From assembly GCF_008329605.1 (NCBI RefSeq), contig NZ_NPKO01000018.1:1-64000 (forward strand): DNA of 64,000 nt. Direction: 5' to 3'. Shown one piece after another: positions 25,849 through 35,143 of this stretch. How positions within the stretch are numbered: position 1 is the first letter of the stretch; each line of letters starts with the position of its first letter. The notes below the pieces were generated by a model. That model did no database searches and was not told the DNA's origin. It saw nothing but the letters and a program-made list of their open reading frames with translations. A program made the position numbers and the translations under genes. The stretch is from Mycolicibacterium sp. P9-64. GTDB taxonomy: Bacteria; Actinomycetota; Actinomycetes; Mycobacteriales; Mycobacteriaceae.

Positions 25849-26733
25849 ATGGACGTGCCGAGCGAGATCCGCGAATTCCTCGGCTCTCGACGCGCTCGCA
25901 TCAGTCCGGAGCAGGCCGGACTGCCGGCCTACGGTGGCAATCGCCGGGTCAAGGGATTGCGCCGCGAGGAAGTGGCGATGCTGGCCGGCGTGTCCGTCGA
26001 CTATTACGTCCGCATGGAGCGCGGCAGTCTGGCCGGCGCCTCGGAGACGGTGCTCGACGCGCTCGCCTCGGCGCTCCAACTCGATGAGGCCGAGCGGGAC
26101 CACCTGTTCGCCCTCGCGCGTGCGTCCGGACCCACCAGCAGCCGCCGCAAGAGGAAGACCACGGGAACCCTGCGGCCGGCGTTGCAGCAGATACTCGACG
26201 CCATCACCGATGCGCCGGCCTGGATCCGTAATGGCCGTCACGACGTACTTGCGATGAATCAGTTGGCCCGTGCCCTCTACGCCCCCGTCCTGGCCGACCG
26301 ACGCCGCCCGGCCAACACCACCCGGTTCGTGTATCTGCATCCCGACGAAGCCGAGCGGTTCTTCGTCGACTACGACCAGATCACCCGCGATGCGGCCGCG
26401 ATGTTGCGACTGGAGGCGGGCAGCAATCCGCACGACGAGCAGCTGATCGCCCTGGTCGGCGAATTGTCCACCCGCAGCGAACTGTTCCGGCAGCGCTGGG
26501 CCTCACAGGACGTGCGCTTCCACCGCTCCGGCCGCAAGCGCCTGAACCACCCCGTGGTGGGTCAGCTCGATCTGGACTTCGAGGCGATGGCACTTCCGTC
26601 CGAACCCGGCCTGCTGTTGAACGTCTACACCGCGGCGGCGAACACTCCCACTGCCGACGGACTGAAGCTGCTCGCCTCTTGGGCGGCCAGCCAAGAGAAC
26701 CTGCCCTCAGAGGTCGCGCCGACCAAGGACTGA
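25849..26733 (+). CDS. Helix-turn-helix regulator with MmyB-like ligand-binding domain
   Basis: A 294-residue XRE-type regulator. N-terminal HTH: GLRREEVAMLAGVSVDYYVRMERG, followed by ETVLDALASALQLDEAERDHLF. The C-terminal region, with AWIRNGRHDVLAMNQLARALY and HHP-like RKRLNHPVVGQLDLDFEAM, matches the MmyB PAS-like domain that binds fatty acids. These regulators usually control an adjacent oxidoreductase; here the aldo/keto reductase follows 67 bp later. Start is ATG at 25849, preceded by GGAGG. The long open frame upstream has no conserved content. Confidence 0.9.
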   Translation: MDVPSEIREFLGSRRARISPEQAGLPAYGGNRRVKGLRREEVAMLAGVSVDYYVRMERGSLAGASETVLDALASALQLDEAERDHLFALARASGPTSSRRKRKTTGTLRPALQQILDAITDAPAWIRNGRHDVLAMNQLARALYAPVLADRRRPANTTRFVYLHPDEAERFFVDYDQITRDAAAMLRLEAGSNPHDEQLIALVGELSTRSELFRQRWASQDVRFHRSGRKRLNHPVVGQLDLDFEAMALPSEPGLLLNVYTAAANTPTADGLKLLASWAASQENLPSEVAPTKD

Positions 26734-26800
26734 GGGGTACTACGGGTACCTGGAACGACAGGTACTGCCAGGCCTCGGGGAACAGGCGTTGGCTGGTGTC

Positions 26801-27778
26801 ATGAAGCACGCACTGCTGGGCGACCTCGAAGTCTCCCGAATCGGGCTGGGAGCCATGGGCATGTCCCACGGCTACACCGGCGCCGGAGCCGACGACGACG
26901 AATCGATCCGCACCATCCACCGCGCCCTCGATCTCGGCGTGAATCTCATCGACACCGCAGAGATCTACGGCCCGTACGTCAACGAGGAACTCGTCGGCCG
27001 GGCCATCAAGGGCCGCCGCGACGAGGTGGTGCTCGCTACGAAGTTCGGCCTCGTCTCGCACGTTGGCGCAGGACCGTGGAACCTCGACAGCAGCCCAGCC
27101 AACATTCGCACCGCCGTCGAAGGCTCGCTGCGCAGGCTCGACACCGACCACATCGACCTCTACTACCAGCACCGCGTCGACCCCAATACCCCGATCGAAG
27201 ACACCGTCGGCGCCCTCGCCGAACTGGTCGCCGAGGGCAAGGTGCGCCACATCGGACTTTCCGAAGCCTGGGTCGACACGATCCGACGCGCGCACGCCGT
27301 CCATCCGATCGCCGCGCTGCAGTCCGAGTACTCGCTGTGGACCAGGGATCAGGAGCCCGAGGTGCTGCCACTGTTGCGCGAACTCGGCATCGGCTTCGTG
27401 CCGTATTCGCCGCTCGGCAAGGGTTTCCTCACCGGCACCATCCGGTCCACCGACCAGTTCGATCCGAACGACTTTAGAGCCACTAGCCCACGTTTCGTCG
27501 GCGAGAACTTCCAGCGCAATCTCGCCATCGCGGACGAGGTCAAAGCGGTGGCCGACGAGGTCGGCGCGACGCCGGCGCAGGTGGCCATCGCGTGGCTGCT
27601 GGCGAAAGGCCCTGATATTGCACCGATTCCAGGGACCCGCCGAGTGGTGCGGCTCGAGGAGAACGTCGCCGCAGACGACATCGCACTCACCGACGCACAA
27701 CTTGCGCGGCTAGACGAACTCACCCCCGCCGCGGGCGGCCATCACACCGATGAGCAGATGGAGATGATCGAGCGGTAG
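26801..27778 (+). CDS. Aldo/keto reductase
   Basis: A 325-residue AKR13-like enzyme. Visible: IGLGAMGMSHGYTG, the catalytic Asp and Tyr in NLIDTAEIYGPYVNEELVG, the catalytic Lys in EVVLATKFGL, and the NADPH-binding tail PGTRRVVRLEENVAA. Start is ATG at 26801; a TTG at 26789 would add four residues. It is likely regulated by the MmyB-type protein upstream. Confidence 0.93.
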   Translation: MKHALLGDLEVSRIGLGAMGMSHGYTGAGADDDESIRTIHRALDLGVNLIDTAEIYGPYVNEELVGRAIKGRRDEVVLATKFGLVSHVGAGPWNLDSSPANIRTAVEGSLRRLDTDHIDLYYQHRVDPNTPIEDTVGALAELVAEGKVRHIGLSEAWVDTIRRAHAVHPIAALQSEYSLWTRDQEPEVLPLLRELGIGFVPYSPLGKGFLTGTIRSTDQFDPNDFRATSPRFVGENFQRNLAIADEVKAVADEVGATPAQVAIAWLLAKGPDIAPIPGTRRVVRLEENVAADDIALTDAQLARLDELTPAAGGHHTDEQMEMIER

Positions 27779-27787
27779 GGGCGCCCG

Positions 27788-29038
27788 TCAAACCCGCAGC
27801 GGCAGAGAACCAGTCAGATTGGACGGTCGACACCAAAGAGCCACGGCCGCGGTCAGCGCCGCAGCCACCGCGAACGCCGCCTGCACGCTCACGATGTCGG
27901 CCGCCCCGCCGAGCACCACAGCGGCGATCGGCCGCGAGCCGACGAACCCGACCAGCCACAGCGCCATGATCCTGCCCCGCAGATCCTCGGGTGCCCGCTC
28001 TTGCACCAACGTGCTCAGACCGGTCATCGCCCACCCAAAACCCAGCCCCGCCAGGGCAAATCCCGAGATGGCGACGATGGGCACAGTCCCGACCCCGAGG
28101 ACTGCGCATCCCGCGCTAAGCCCCACCAACCCTATCGATGACACCCGTGCCGAGGCCAACCGCCCTCGCATGAGCGCCAACACCGCCATCCCAAGCGCCG
28201 CACCGATTCCGAAGGCCGCCGACAACGTGCCGACCAAACGAGCTCCGCCGCCGAGTGCGTCGGCCATCGAAGGCGTCAGCGTGATGGCCGGGTCCGAGGC
28301 GATCCCCACCGTGGTCACCGCCAGCAGCGCCAGCAGGAGCGGGCGATCTCGCCAGACGTACTTGACGGCGGTGCGCACGCGGTAGTCCGTACCCTTGCGC
28401 CGGGGCGGTGGTGATGGAAAGTGCACCACCACGAGAACGACGAGGAACACGAAGTGCAAGGCCGCGGCGACGGCAAAACCAGCGGCCGATCCGAGGTGGG
28501 CGGCCAGGTAGGCGCCGGACACCGGGCCCACGATGCGGCCGATCGTCATCGGAATGCTGTTGAGCGCCATGGCCGTCGAAAGTTCGCCCTCCCGAATGAG
28601 GTTCGGCACGATCGACTGCATCGCAGGCCCTCCAACGACGAAGCCGAACCCGACCAGCAGCGACCCAAGGAGCACCGGGATCGCTGCCGACACCCCGTGT
28701 AGTGCCGGATTCACGAATAGCCACGCCGCGACGGAGCCAGACCCGACCACACACAGGATCCTGCCGACCAGAATCTGCCGCACCGGGTTGCCCGTGTCGG
28801 CCCACTTGCCGCTCGTGGGACTCAGGATCAGCTGCGGCCCGAACTGCACCACGCCCACCAACCCGACCATGAGCGCCGAATGGGTCGCGTCATACATCAC
28901 GATCGCAGCAACGATGCTGTGCGTCCACACCGCGACGACCGCGAACATCTTGCCCCAGAACAGCCCGCCGAATACCGAGTCGAACATCAACCCGAACGCA
29001 CCGCGGGTCTGCGGCGGAGCAACGACCTCCGCCGTCAT
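27788..29038 (-). CDS. MFS transporter
   Basis: A 416-residue major facilitator protein with about 12 membrane segments. The loop 2-3 motif appears as GKWADTGNPVRQILVGRI, and APEDLRGRIMALWL lies in the second half. Members of this branch export drugs. The start ATG at 29038 overlaps the marR stop by four bases (ATGA), so the pump and its regulator are one operon. The stop is 10 bases from that of the convergent aldo/keto reductase. Confidence 0.9.
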   Translation of the reverse strand: MTAEVVAPPQTRGAFGLMFDSVFGGLFWGKMFAVVAVWTHSIVAAIVMYDATHSALMVGLVGVVQFGPQLILSPTSGKWADTGNPVRQILVGRILCVVGSGSVAAWLFVNPALHGVSAAIPVLLGSLLVGFGFVVGGPAMQSIVPNLIREGELSTAMALNSIPMTIGRIVGPVSGAYLAAHLGSAAGFAVAAALHFVFLVVLVVVHFPSPPPRRKGTDYRVRTAVKYVWRDRPLLLALLAVTTVGIASDPAITLTPSMADALGGGARLVGTLSAAFGIGAALGMAVLALMRGRLASARVSSIGLVGLSAGCAVLGVGTVPIVAISGFALAGLGFGWAMTGLSTLVQERAPEDLRGRIMALWLVGFVGSRPIAAVVLGGAADIVSVQAAFAVAAALTAAVALWCRPSNLTGSLPLRV

Positions 29039-29499
29039 TTGCCCGCCACCCGCTCGAAGCGCTCGGTCAGCCGGTCTAGAAGCGTGACGAGCGTGTCGAC
29101 GTCGCCGTCCGGCCAATCGGCGACCGTCTCCGCGACCAGTTCGCGTCGTCGATCCGTCACTGTCGCAAGCGCTTTACGAGCGACATCGGTCAGCACCAGT
29201 TCGCGACGCCGCTGATCATCGCCGGCGGACGTCTTGGTCAGCAGCCCGGCCTCGACCGCCGAGGTGACGAGGCGGCTGGCGGTGGAGTGCTCCACGGCGA
29301 GGTATTCGGCGACGTCTCGGATCGATGCACCGCTGCCGGCTTGTTGACGCTGCTCGACCGCGCGCAACACTCGCAACGTCGACACATTCGTCACCGGGCC
29401 AGCACCGTCGAGGACGCGGCGCCGCCAATTCGGCCGCTGCCGAGCCGCGTGCAGGCGCGTCAGCAGCTCGTCGAGATGGTCGTAGTGCGCAAGTGGCAT
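29035..29499 (-). CDS. MarR-family regulator
   Basis: A 154-residue winged-helix repressor. The recognition region is IRDVAEYLAVEHSTASRLVTSAVEAGLL split around the HTH, then the wing with SAGDDQRRRELVLTDVARKAL, including the DxRRxxLxLT signature. The start is taken at ATG 29499; a palindrome at 29504-29522 lies directly upstream and would cover an earlier ATG at 29517. It probably represses itself and the downstream MFS pump. Confidence 0.9.
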   Translation of the reverse strand: MPLAHYDHLDELLTRLHAARQRPNWRRRVLDGAGPVTNVSTLRVLRAVEQRQQAGSGASIRDVAEYLAVEHSTASRLVTSAVEAGLLTKTSAGDDQRRRELVLTDVARKALATVTDRRRELVAETVADWPDGDVDTLVTLLDRLTERFERVAGK

Positions 29500-29503
29500 T
29501 AAG

Positions 29504-29522
29504 TATGTATAGCGCATACATA
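29504..29522. promoter_or_regulatory. 19-bp palindrome upstream of marR
   Basis: TATGTAT (29504-29510) and ATACATA (29516-29522) are perfect inverted copies with a 5-base centre. It lies in an AT-rich stretch four bases before the marR start, so a repressor bound here would block transcription or loading. Confidence 0.6.
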
Positions 29523-29554
29523 TTTATTGCCGGCCGCCAGCCCCCTGGTGCCCG

Positions 29555-30166
29555 TCAGCGAGGTTCGGTCAGTCGTTGCACGGCGTCGAGGCCTTGTTCC
29601 ATCACGGCGAAGAACACGTTGGTTGCGCGACGCTCGGACGCACCCCGTTCGAATGCCCCGACCGATTCCTCCCGCGCCGTGCGAACCGTGAGCACGATGA
29701 CGCCGGCCGCAAGCCGCGCGGACCCCTGCGGTGTCGGACCGTCGAGTTCGAGCTCGAGACCGTCGGCGGCGTCGTCGTAGAGTTCCCGCAATCGCGCCCG
29801 AAGTGCCGGGCTCGTCGCGACGAATCGCCACCAGGCCACGATGTCTCGATCGACGCGCACGAACGGATGCCCCTGCCTGCGTAGGTCGTTCACGAGCGCG
29901 CGGAGCGCGTCGACCGGAGACTGACCGTCCGGCCGCGTGCGGATGGCGTCGCAGAACAGGGTCAGCTTCAGGTCGTCCTGCCGATCGAGCATCAGATCTT
30001 CTTTGCGCGGAAAGTAGTTGAAGACCGTCATCCTCGACACGTCCGCGGCCGCTGCTACGTCATCGACGGTGACGGCTTCGAACCCGCGGGCAAGGAACAG
30101 AGCAGTGGCCGCGTCGGAGATCCGCTGGCGGGTCTCCTGCTTCTTCACCTCGCGCCGCTCGCCCAT
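29555..30166 (-). CDS. TetR-family regulator
   Basis: A 203-residue TetR repressor. N-terminal HTH: RQRISDAATALFLARGFEAV, then TVDDVAAAADVSRMTVFNYF. The C-terminal ligand domain is unspecific. I chose ATG at 30166 (MGERREVKK); an upstream start at 30289 would cross the operator region and overlap the divergent monooxygenase. It probably represses the FAD monooxygenase gene across a 64-bp gap. Confidence 0.9.
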   Translation of the reverse strand: MGERREVKKQETRQRISDAATALFLARGFEAVTVDDVAAAADVSRMTVFNYFPRKEDLMLDRQDDLKLTLFCDAIRTRPDGQSPVDALRALVNDLRRQGHPFVRVDRDIVAWWRFVATSPALRARLRELYDDAADGLELELDGPTPQGSARLAAGVIVLTVRTAREESVGAFERGASERRATNVFFAVMEQGLDAVQRLTEPR

Positions 30167-30183
30167 GGCGTCATTTGTACCCG

Positions 30184-30224
30184 GTATAAGTTTATTGACG
30201 AAAAGTTTGACCGAGTATAAGTTT
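30184..30224. promoter_or_regulatory. Direct repeats GTATAAGTTT between tetR and the monooxygenase
   Basis: Two identical GTATAAGTTT copies (30184-30193 and 30215-30224) lie 31 bp apart, about three helical turns, in the divergent promoter region. They are the best operator candidates for the TetR protein. Confidence 0.5.
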
Positions 30225-30230
30225 CGTGGC

Positions 30231-31355
30231 ATGCGATCACACCAGGAGCGTGTTCTCGTTTCCGGCGCTGGCTTCGCCGGTCTGGCCACCGCGTACTGGC
30301 TGCGGCAGCTCGGTTACGAGGTCACGATCGTGGAGATCGCCCGTGGGTTGCGCCGAGGTGGCACGGCGGTCAACATTCAGGACGGCTGCATCGACGTGGT
30401 CCAGCGCATGGGGCTGCTCGAGCAGATCCGAGCCAACCGGCTGAACTTGCAGCGCTGGGAGTTCAAGAACGCCGCCGACGTCACGGTTCGCGCGTTGACG
30501 ATTCGAGCCGACGGCGAAGCGCCGCCGGAGAACGACATCGAGATCGAACGCGACGTGCTGCTCGATCTACTGTTCGCCAACGTGAAGGACGATGCCGAGA
30601 TCATCTTCGACGACTCCATCACCGCACTGCGCGAGACGCCGGATGGCATGGAAGTCACCTTCGCCAACTCATCACCGCAGACGTTTGGTCTCGTATTCGG
30701 CTGCGACGGCACACATTCCGCCGTTCGCAAGATCTGGTTCGGCCCGGACGCGCAGCATTCGCACTTCCTCGGCCAGTACTTCTCGATCACGATCGTCGAC
30801 AAACTGCTGATCGAACGCGACACCGCACAAATGTTCAACGTGCCCGGCAAGGCCGTGATGCTGAACGCATACAAGGACAGGACCGACATCATCCTGACCT
30901 TCGCAACCGACACCAAGATTTCCTACGACCATCGTGACCAACGGCAGCAGCGCCGGATCATCGCCGATCGGTTCGCCGACGTGGGCTGGAGAACCTCTGA
31001 ACTGCTCGCGGAGATACAAGACTCGACGAGCTTCTACTTCGACGAGCTAGGCCAGATCCGCATGCCGTCGTGGACCAAGGGCCTCGTCGCACTCGTCGGC
31101 GATGCCGGCTACTGCGCCTCACCGGCCGCAGGTCGCGGCGGATCGCTGGCCCTCGACGGGGCGGGCGCCCTAGCGACCGCGATGCGCAAGCACAACGGCT
31201 ACGTGCAGCAGGCGTTCCGCGACTACGACGAACGACTACGACCATTCATCGAGCAGGTCCAGGCCGACGCCGTGAAGGTCGGCCTCGAATCGCTGGTGCC
31301 GTTGACCGAAGAGGCGATCGATGCGCGCAACGCCAGATCGGGATCATCCTTCTGA
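30231..31355 (+). CDS. FAD-dependent monooxygenase (aromatic hydroxylase/TetX-like)
   Basis: A 374-residue class A flavoprotein monooxygenase. The FAD fold is RVLVSGAGFAGLATAYWLRQ, the DG motif is VFGCDGTHSAVRKIWF, and the second FAD motif is LVALVGDAGYCASPAAGRG. The ligand loop RRGGTAVNIQDG follows the TetX/PHBH pattern. It probably hydroxylates an aromatic or antibiotic-like compound. Start is ATG at 30231. Likely controlled by the divergent TetR. Confidence 0.9.
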   Translation: MRSHQERVLVSGAGFAGLATAYWLRQLGYEVTIVEIARGLRRGGTAVNIQDGCIDVVQRMGLLEQIRANRLNLQRWEFKNAADVTVRALTIRADGEAPPENDIEIERDVLLDLLFANVKDDAEIIFDDSITALRETPDGMEVTFANSSPQTFGLVFGCDGTHSAVRKIWFGPDAQHSHFLGQYFSITIVDKLLIERDTAQMFNVPGKAVMLNAYKDRTDIILTFATDTKISYDHRDQRQQRRIIADRFADVGWRTSELLAEIQDSTSFYFDELGQIRMPSWTKGLVALVGDAGYCASPAAGRGGSLALDGAGALATAMRKHNGYVQQAFRDYDERLRPFIEQVQADAVKVGLESLVPLTEEAIDARNARSGSSF

Positions 31356-31384
31356 CGAACAACGGCGTGGACCGATCGGACCGA

Positions 31385-32050
31385 CTAACGCAGGACCGGA
31401 TCGATTCCAGGTTGGCAGAACCGCTCCACGTCGCTCAACGTCGGGCTGGACTCCCAGTCGCCCGGCGTCATACACAGCATGGCGCCGCAGGCGTTCGCGC
31501 GGTGCAGCCGTCCAGGAACGTCGAGCTCGTCCAGCAGTCCGCTGAGGTATCCCGCGACGAAGGCGTCCCCGGCGCCGACGGTGTCGACCACGTCGACGGT
31601 GAAGCCGGGACTGTCGACAAAGCCGGCAGATGAGTACACGGCCGCCCCGAAAGCCCCCTTCTTCAGGACGACTTCGCTGCAGCCAGAGCGCAGCAGACGC
31701 TCAGCGGCGTCGACGGCATCGCCCTCAGGGAACGACAGGCGCAATTCCTCAACGCCGCCGAAGACGAGGTCGGCGGCCTCGGCAATCCTTCGCAGTAGCG
31801 GCCCGGCGAGGTCGGGCGGCGCGAGAGTCGAGCGGTAGTTGACGTCGAAGCTCACCCGTACACCGGCGGCCTGCGCGCGGCTGATGGCGGCAAGAACGCA
31901 GTCGCGCGCGCCATCGGACAACAGCGCGGTGATGCCGGTGACATGAACGACTTCGACGTCCTCGATCCAGTCCGGCGGGATGTCGTCTGGCGCGGCCGTC
32001 GACAAATTCCGCCGAGCGGTCAGCGAGGCGCGGCCATGCGGGTTTGCCAT
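31385..32050 (-). pseudogene. PfkB-family sugar kinase, N-terminally truncated
   Basis: The 221 residues correspond to the C-terminal two thirds of a KDG-kinase-type PfkB protein. VHVTGITALLS, VSFDVNYRSTLA and VDTVGAGDAFVAGYLSGL, with the catalytic Asp of the GAGD motif, are present. The N-terminal lid and sugar-binding half (about 85-95 residues with the first GG motif) are missing, and no matching sequence is found in any frame at 32051-32265. It is probably a decay product. A complete PfkB gene lies at 36502. It trails the ABC transporter genes on the same strand. Confidence 0.7.
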
Positions 32051-32265
32051 GGAGCGCGAAGAGAACGAAGCGGGGATCTGCTGCGTGGGGGGTGGCGCTT
32101 CGACGGCCCACCGGACGCCCCGTGGCGGTGAGCATCACCGGACCGAGCAACCGCATGGACGGCGACCGGCACGACCGTTGCGCCGACGTATGACATTCGG
32201 GATGGCGTTTAGCAACGCATTCCCGCCCCTGCATTCACGTGGGCACTCGGCGGAAGTCGGCGACG

Positions 32266-33336
32266 TCAGCTCAGGCGCACGCCGGTCAGCCGATCGAACA
32301 GATGGATCGCGTGTCCGTCGGCGGTGACGTGCACCGTGTCGCCCGTCCCGACGCGTTCGCGGTTGCCGATGCGGGCGATGACGTCGGCATCACCGCCCTC
32401 GACTCGCGCGGTGCCGTAAAGATACGCGTCGGCACCCAGGGTCTCGACCACCCCGACGGTGACGGCGATACCGTCGCCGGGGGTCGTCAGCCGCCAGCCC
32501 TCCGGACGCACTCCGACGACGACCGGGCCGTCGTGGCGACCGGAGGGCGGCATCGCCATCGAGTGCCCACACACCGTCACCGAGGTACCGTCGACGTCCG
32601 CGTCGAAGAACTTCATCGCAGGCGATCCGATGAACCCGGCGACGAAGACGTTCGCGGGACGATCGTAGAGTTCCATTGGCGCGCCAACCTGTTGCAGAAC
32701 ACCGTCTTTCATGACCCCGACGCGATCACCCATCGTCATTGCCTCGGTCTGGTCGTGGGTGACGTAGACGGTGGTGACGCCGAGATCGCGTTGCAGCTTG
32801 GCGACGTCGGTGCGGGTCTGCACCCGCATCTTCGCGTCCAGGTTGGACAGCGGCTCGTCCATGCAGAAGACCTGCGGATTGCGCACGATGGCCCGACCCA
32901 TCGCGACCCGCTGCCGCTGGCCACCCGACAATGCCTTGGGCTTGCGGTCGAGGTACTCGGTGAGCCCGAGCGTCTTCGCGGCCGCAGCCACCCGGCGCTT
33001 GCGTTCGTCGCGGGACATCCCGGCGTTCTTGAGGCAGAACTCCATGTTGCTCCCCACGGTCATGTGGGGGTACAGCGCGTAGTTCTGGAACACCATCGCG
33101 ATGTCGCGGTCCTTGGGCGCCGTCGTCGAGATGTCGCGGTCGCCAAGGTAGATGGACCCGGCAGTGAGCTCTTCGAGGCCTGCCAACATCCGCAGCGTCG
33201 TCGACTTGCCGCAGCCGGACGGGCCGACCAACACCATGAACTCGCCATCGGCGATGTCCAGATCCATTCCGGCCACCGCGGCCGTCGGCGCATTGGGATA
33301 CCAATGCTGGGCCTTCTCGAATCGGATGGGGGCCAT
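32266..33336 (-). CDS. Sugar ABC transporter ATP-binding protein (MsmK/UgpC type)
   Basis: A 356-residue ATPase. Walker A VLVGPSGCGKSTTLRML, Q-loop VFQNYALYPHMTV, signature ALSGGQRQRVAMGRAI, Walker B QVFCMDEPLSNLDAKMR and the switch His in VYVTHDQTEAMTMGD are all intact. A C-terminal TOBE/OB region follows, as in MalK-type carbohydrate importers. Start is ATG at 33336. It is last of the complete genes of the kinase-SBP-permease-permease-ATPase run. Confidence 0.95.
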   Translation of the reverse strand: MAPIRFEKAQHWYPNAPTAAVAGMDLDIADGEFMVLVGPSGCGKSTTLRMLAGLEELTAGSIYLGDRDISTTAPKDRDIAMVFQNYALYPHMTVGSNMEFCLKNAGMSRDERKRRVAAAAKTLGLTEYLDRKPKALSGGQRQRVAMGRAIVRNPQVFCMDEPLSNLDAKMRVQTRTDVAKLQRDLGVTTVYVTHDQTEAMTMGDRVGVMKDGVLQQVGAPMELYDRPANVFVAGFIGSPAMKFFDADVDGTSVTVCGHSMAMPPSGRHDGPVVVGVRPEGWRLTTPGDGIAVTVGVVETLGADAYLYGTARVEGGDADVIARIGNRERVGTGDTVHVTADGHAIHLFDRLTGVRLS

Positions 33337-33371
33337 GGGCTTTGCTCCTGTGAGTGGTGGTGGGGACGCGG

Positions 33372-34196
33372 TCAGCGCGACGAGATGCCGCCGACCATGC
33401 CGTTGATGAAGCGCTTCTGCAGCGCGAAGAACAGCACGGCGATGGGCAGTGCGACCATCACCCCGGCTGCCGCGAGCAGTGAGTAGTCGGTCAGGTGCTG
33501 ACCCTGGAACAGTGCCAATCCCAGTGGGGCGGTGCGCCGACTGTCCGAAACCACCATCACGAGGGGCAGCAGGAACTCGTTCCAGGTCCACATCGTGATG
33601 ACGACGGCCATCGTCATCATGGGCGCCAATGACGGTGGGACGACGACCCGCCACAGCACCCGCAGGTCACTGCAGCCGTCGAGGCGTGCGGCCTCGATGA
33701 TCTCGCCGGGGAACCCCCGGAACTGGTTGCGCATCCAGAACACGGCGAACGCCAGTGACTGCGCGGTCTGCGGCAGGATCAGCGCCCAGTAGGTGTCGGT
33801 GAGCCCGATCGTCCGCAGGTTGAAGTACAGCGGGATGATGAATGCCTCCGTCGGCAGGGTCAGCCCGATCAGAAGAAGGTAGAACAGCACCGAGGAGCCA
33901 CGAAAGTGCATGCGGGCGAACGCGTATCCGGCGAACGTGGCGAGGACGACGCTGAGGATCACCACCGCGGCGGTGACGAGCACGCTCGAGAGGAGGTAAC
34001 TACTGAAGTTGCCGCGATTCCATGCCGCCCCGTAGTTGCCAAGGTCGACGGAGTCCGGGATCGCGAACCCGCCGGAGTTCTGGTTCGCCGGAGTGACCGA
34101 CGACAACAGCACCCCCAGTAGCGGGACCACCGCGAACGCGGCGAAGACGGCCAGGATCAACTGGTTGACGATCCTCTCGGTGCGGGAGAGGTTCAT
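33372..34196 (-). CDS. Sugar ABC transporter permease (MalG-like)
   Basis: A 274-residue membrane protein with six predicted helices. The EAA loop is EIIEAARLDGCSDLRVLWRVVVP, which docks to the ATPase. The C-terminal QKRFINGMVGGI tail is typical of MalG-type subunits. Start ATG at 34196 overlaps the stop of the other permease by four bases. Confidence 0.94.
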   Translation of the reverse strand: MNLSRTERIVNQLILAVFAAFAVVPLLGVLLSSVTPANQNSGGFAIPDSVDLGNYGAAWNRGNFSSYLLSSVLVTAAVVILSVVLATFAGYAFARMHFRGSSVLFYLLLIGLTLPTEAFIIPLYFNLRTIGLTDTYWALILPQTAQSLAFAVFWMRNQFRGFPGEIIEAARLDGCSDLRVLWRVVVPPSLAPMMTMAVVITMWTWNEFLLPLVMVVSDSRRTAPLGLALFQGQHLTDYSLLAAAGVMVALPIAVLFFALQKRFINGMVGGISSR

Positions 34197-35140
34197 TCGG
34201 ACTCCCGCGGGGCGATGCGACTGATCGACACCGTCAGCACGACGATCACGACCGTCAGCACGACGGCGATCGCCGAGGCCAGACCGACCTGACCGGTGTT
34301 GAACGCACGGTTGTAGGCCTCGAACGCCGGAACGGATGTGGCGTTGCCCGGCCCGCCGCGGGTGGTGATGAAGACCAGGTCGAAGGTCTTCAGCGCGGAC
34401 ACCACCGTCAGCGTCAACGCGACGGCGATCTGACCGCGCAACGACGGCAGTGTGATCGCGATGAATTCCCTTGCCCGCCCTGCTCCGTCGAGACGCGCGG
34501 CTTCGAAGAGTTCGGGGGCGATATTGCCGATGCCGGACAAGAAGAGCACGAGGCACAGACCGATGTTGAGCCACGTGCCGACCAAACCAATCGCGACGAG
34601 GGCGAAGGTGTGGTCGCCCAGCCACACGCGGCTGAGCGAGTCGAGTCCGACCAGACGCAAGGTCTGGTTGAGCAGACCATCCCGAGAGTAGATCGAGATC
34701 CAGATGCTCGCGATCACAACGGTCGCGATGACCTGTGGCAGGAACAGCACCGTACGGAAGAACGACATGGACCTCATCGCGTGTGCCCGAGAGATGAGCG
34801 CGCTGAGGAACAGCGCGATGAGAACCGGTGCGCCGGCATAGAACAGCATCAACACGCCGGCGTGCAGGAAGGAGTCCCGCAGCCGTTCGTTGGTGAACAC
34901 GGCGACGTAGTTCGACAGGCCGGCGATGGTGGACCTACCGATGCCGTCCCAGTCGTAGAACGAGTACTGCACGGTCTGCACCACCGGTGCACCCAGGAAG
35001 GCGGCGAAGACCAGGAATGCAGGCGCCACATACAGATACGCCTTCATCGAGCGGCGGGCCGGTCGCCTCTGGGCGGCAGTCACCGCCTCGCCCGCACTCG
35101 GTTCGGCGGTCGCCCGCTGCTCGGGTTGGTGCAGCGTCAC
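34193..35140 (-). CDS. Sugar ABC transporter permease (MalF/UgpA-like)
   Basis: A 315-residue permease with six helices after a charged 30-residue N-terminus. The EAA loop is ELFEAARLDGAGRAREFIAITLP. TRGGPGNATSVPAFEAYNRAF is a common segment of this family. Start is GTG at 35140, four bases after the stop of the binding protein. It pairs with the MalG-like subunit to form the channel. Confidence 0.94.
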   Translation of the reverse strand: MTLHQPEQRATAEPSAGEAVTAAQRRPARRSMKAYLYVAPAFLVFAAFLGAPVVQTVQYSFYDWDGIGRSTIAGLSNYVAVFTNERLRDSFLHAGVLMLFYAGAPVLIALFLSALISRAHAMRSMSFFRTVLFLPQVIATVVIASIWISIYSRDGLLNQTLRLVGLDSLSRVWLGDHTFALVAIGLVGTWLNIGLCLVLFLSGIGNIAPELFEAARLDGAGRAREFIAITLPSLRGQIAVALTLTVVSALKTFDLVFITTRGGPGNATSVPAFEAYNRAFNTGQVGLASAIAVVLTVVIVVLTVSISRIAPRESE

Positions 35141-35143
35141 GGG

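Noticed and set aside
32051..32265. N-terminal half of the truncated PfkB kinase in another frame
   Set aside because: I read all three minus frames and found no lid or GG motif, so a simple frameshift does not explain the loss.
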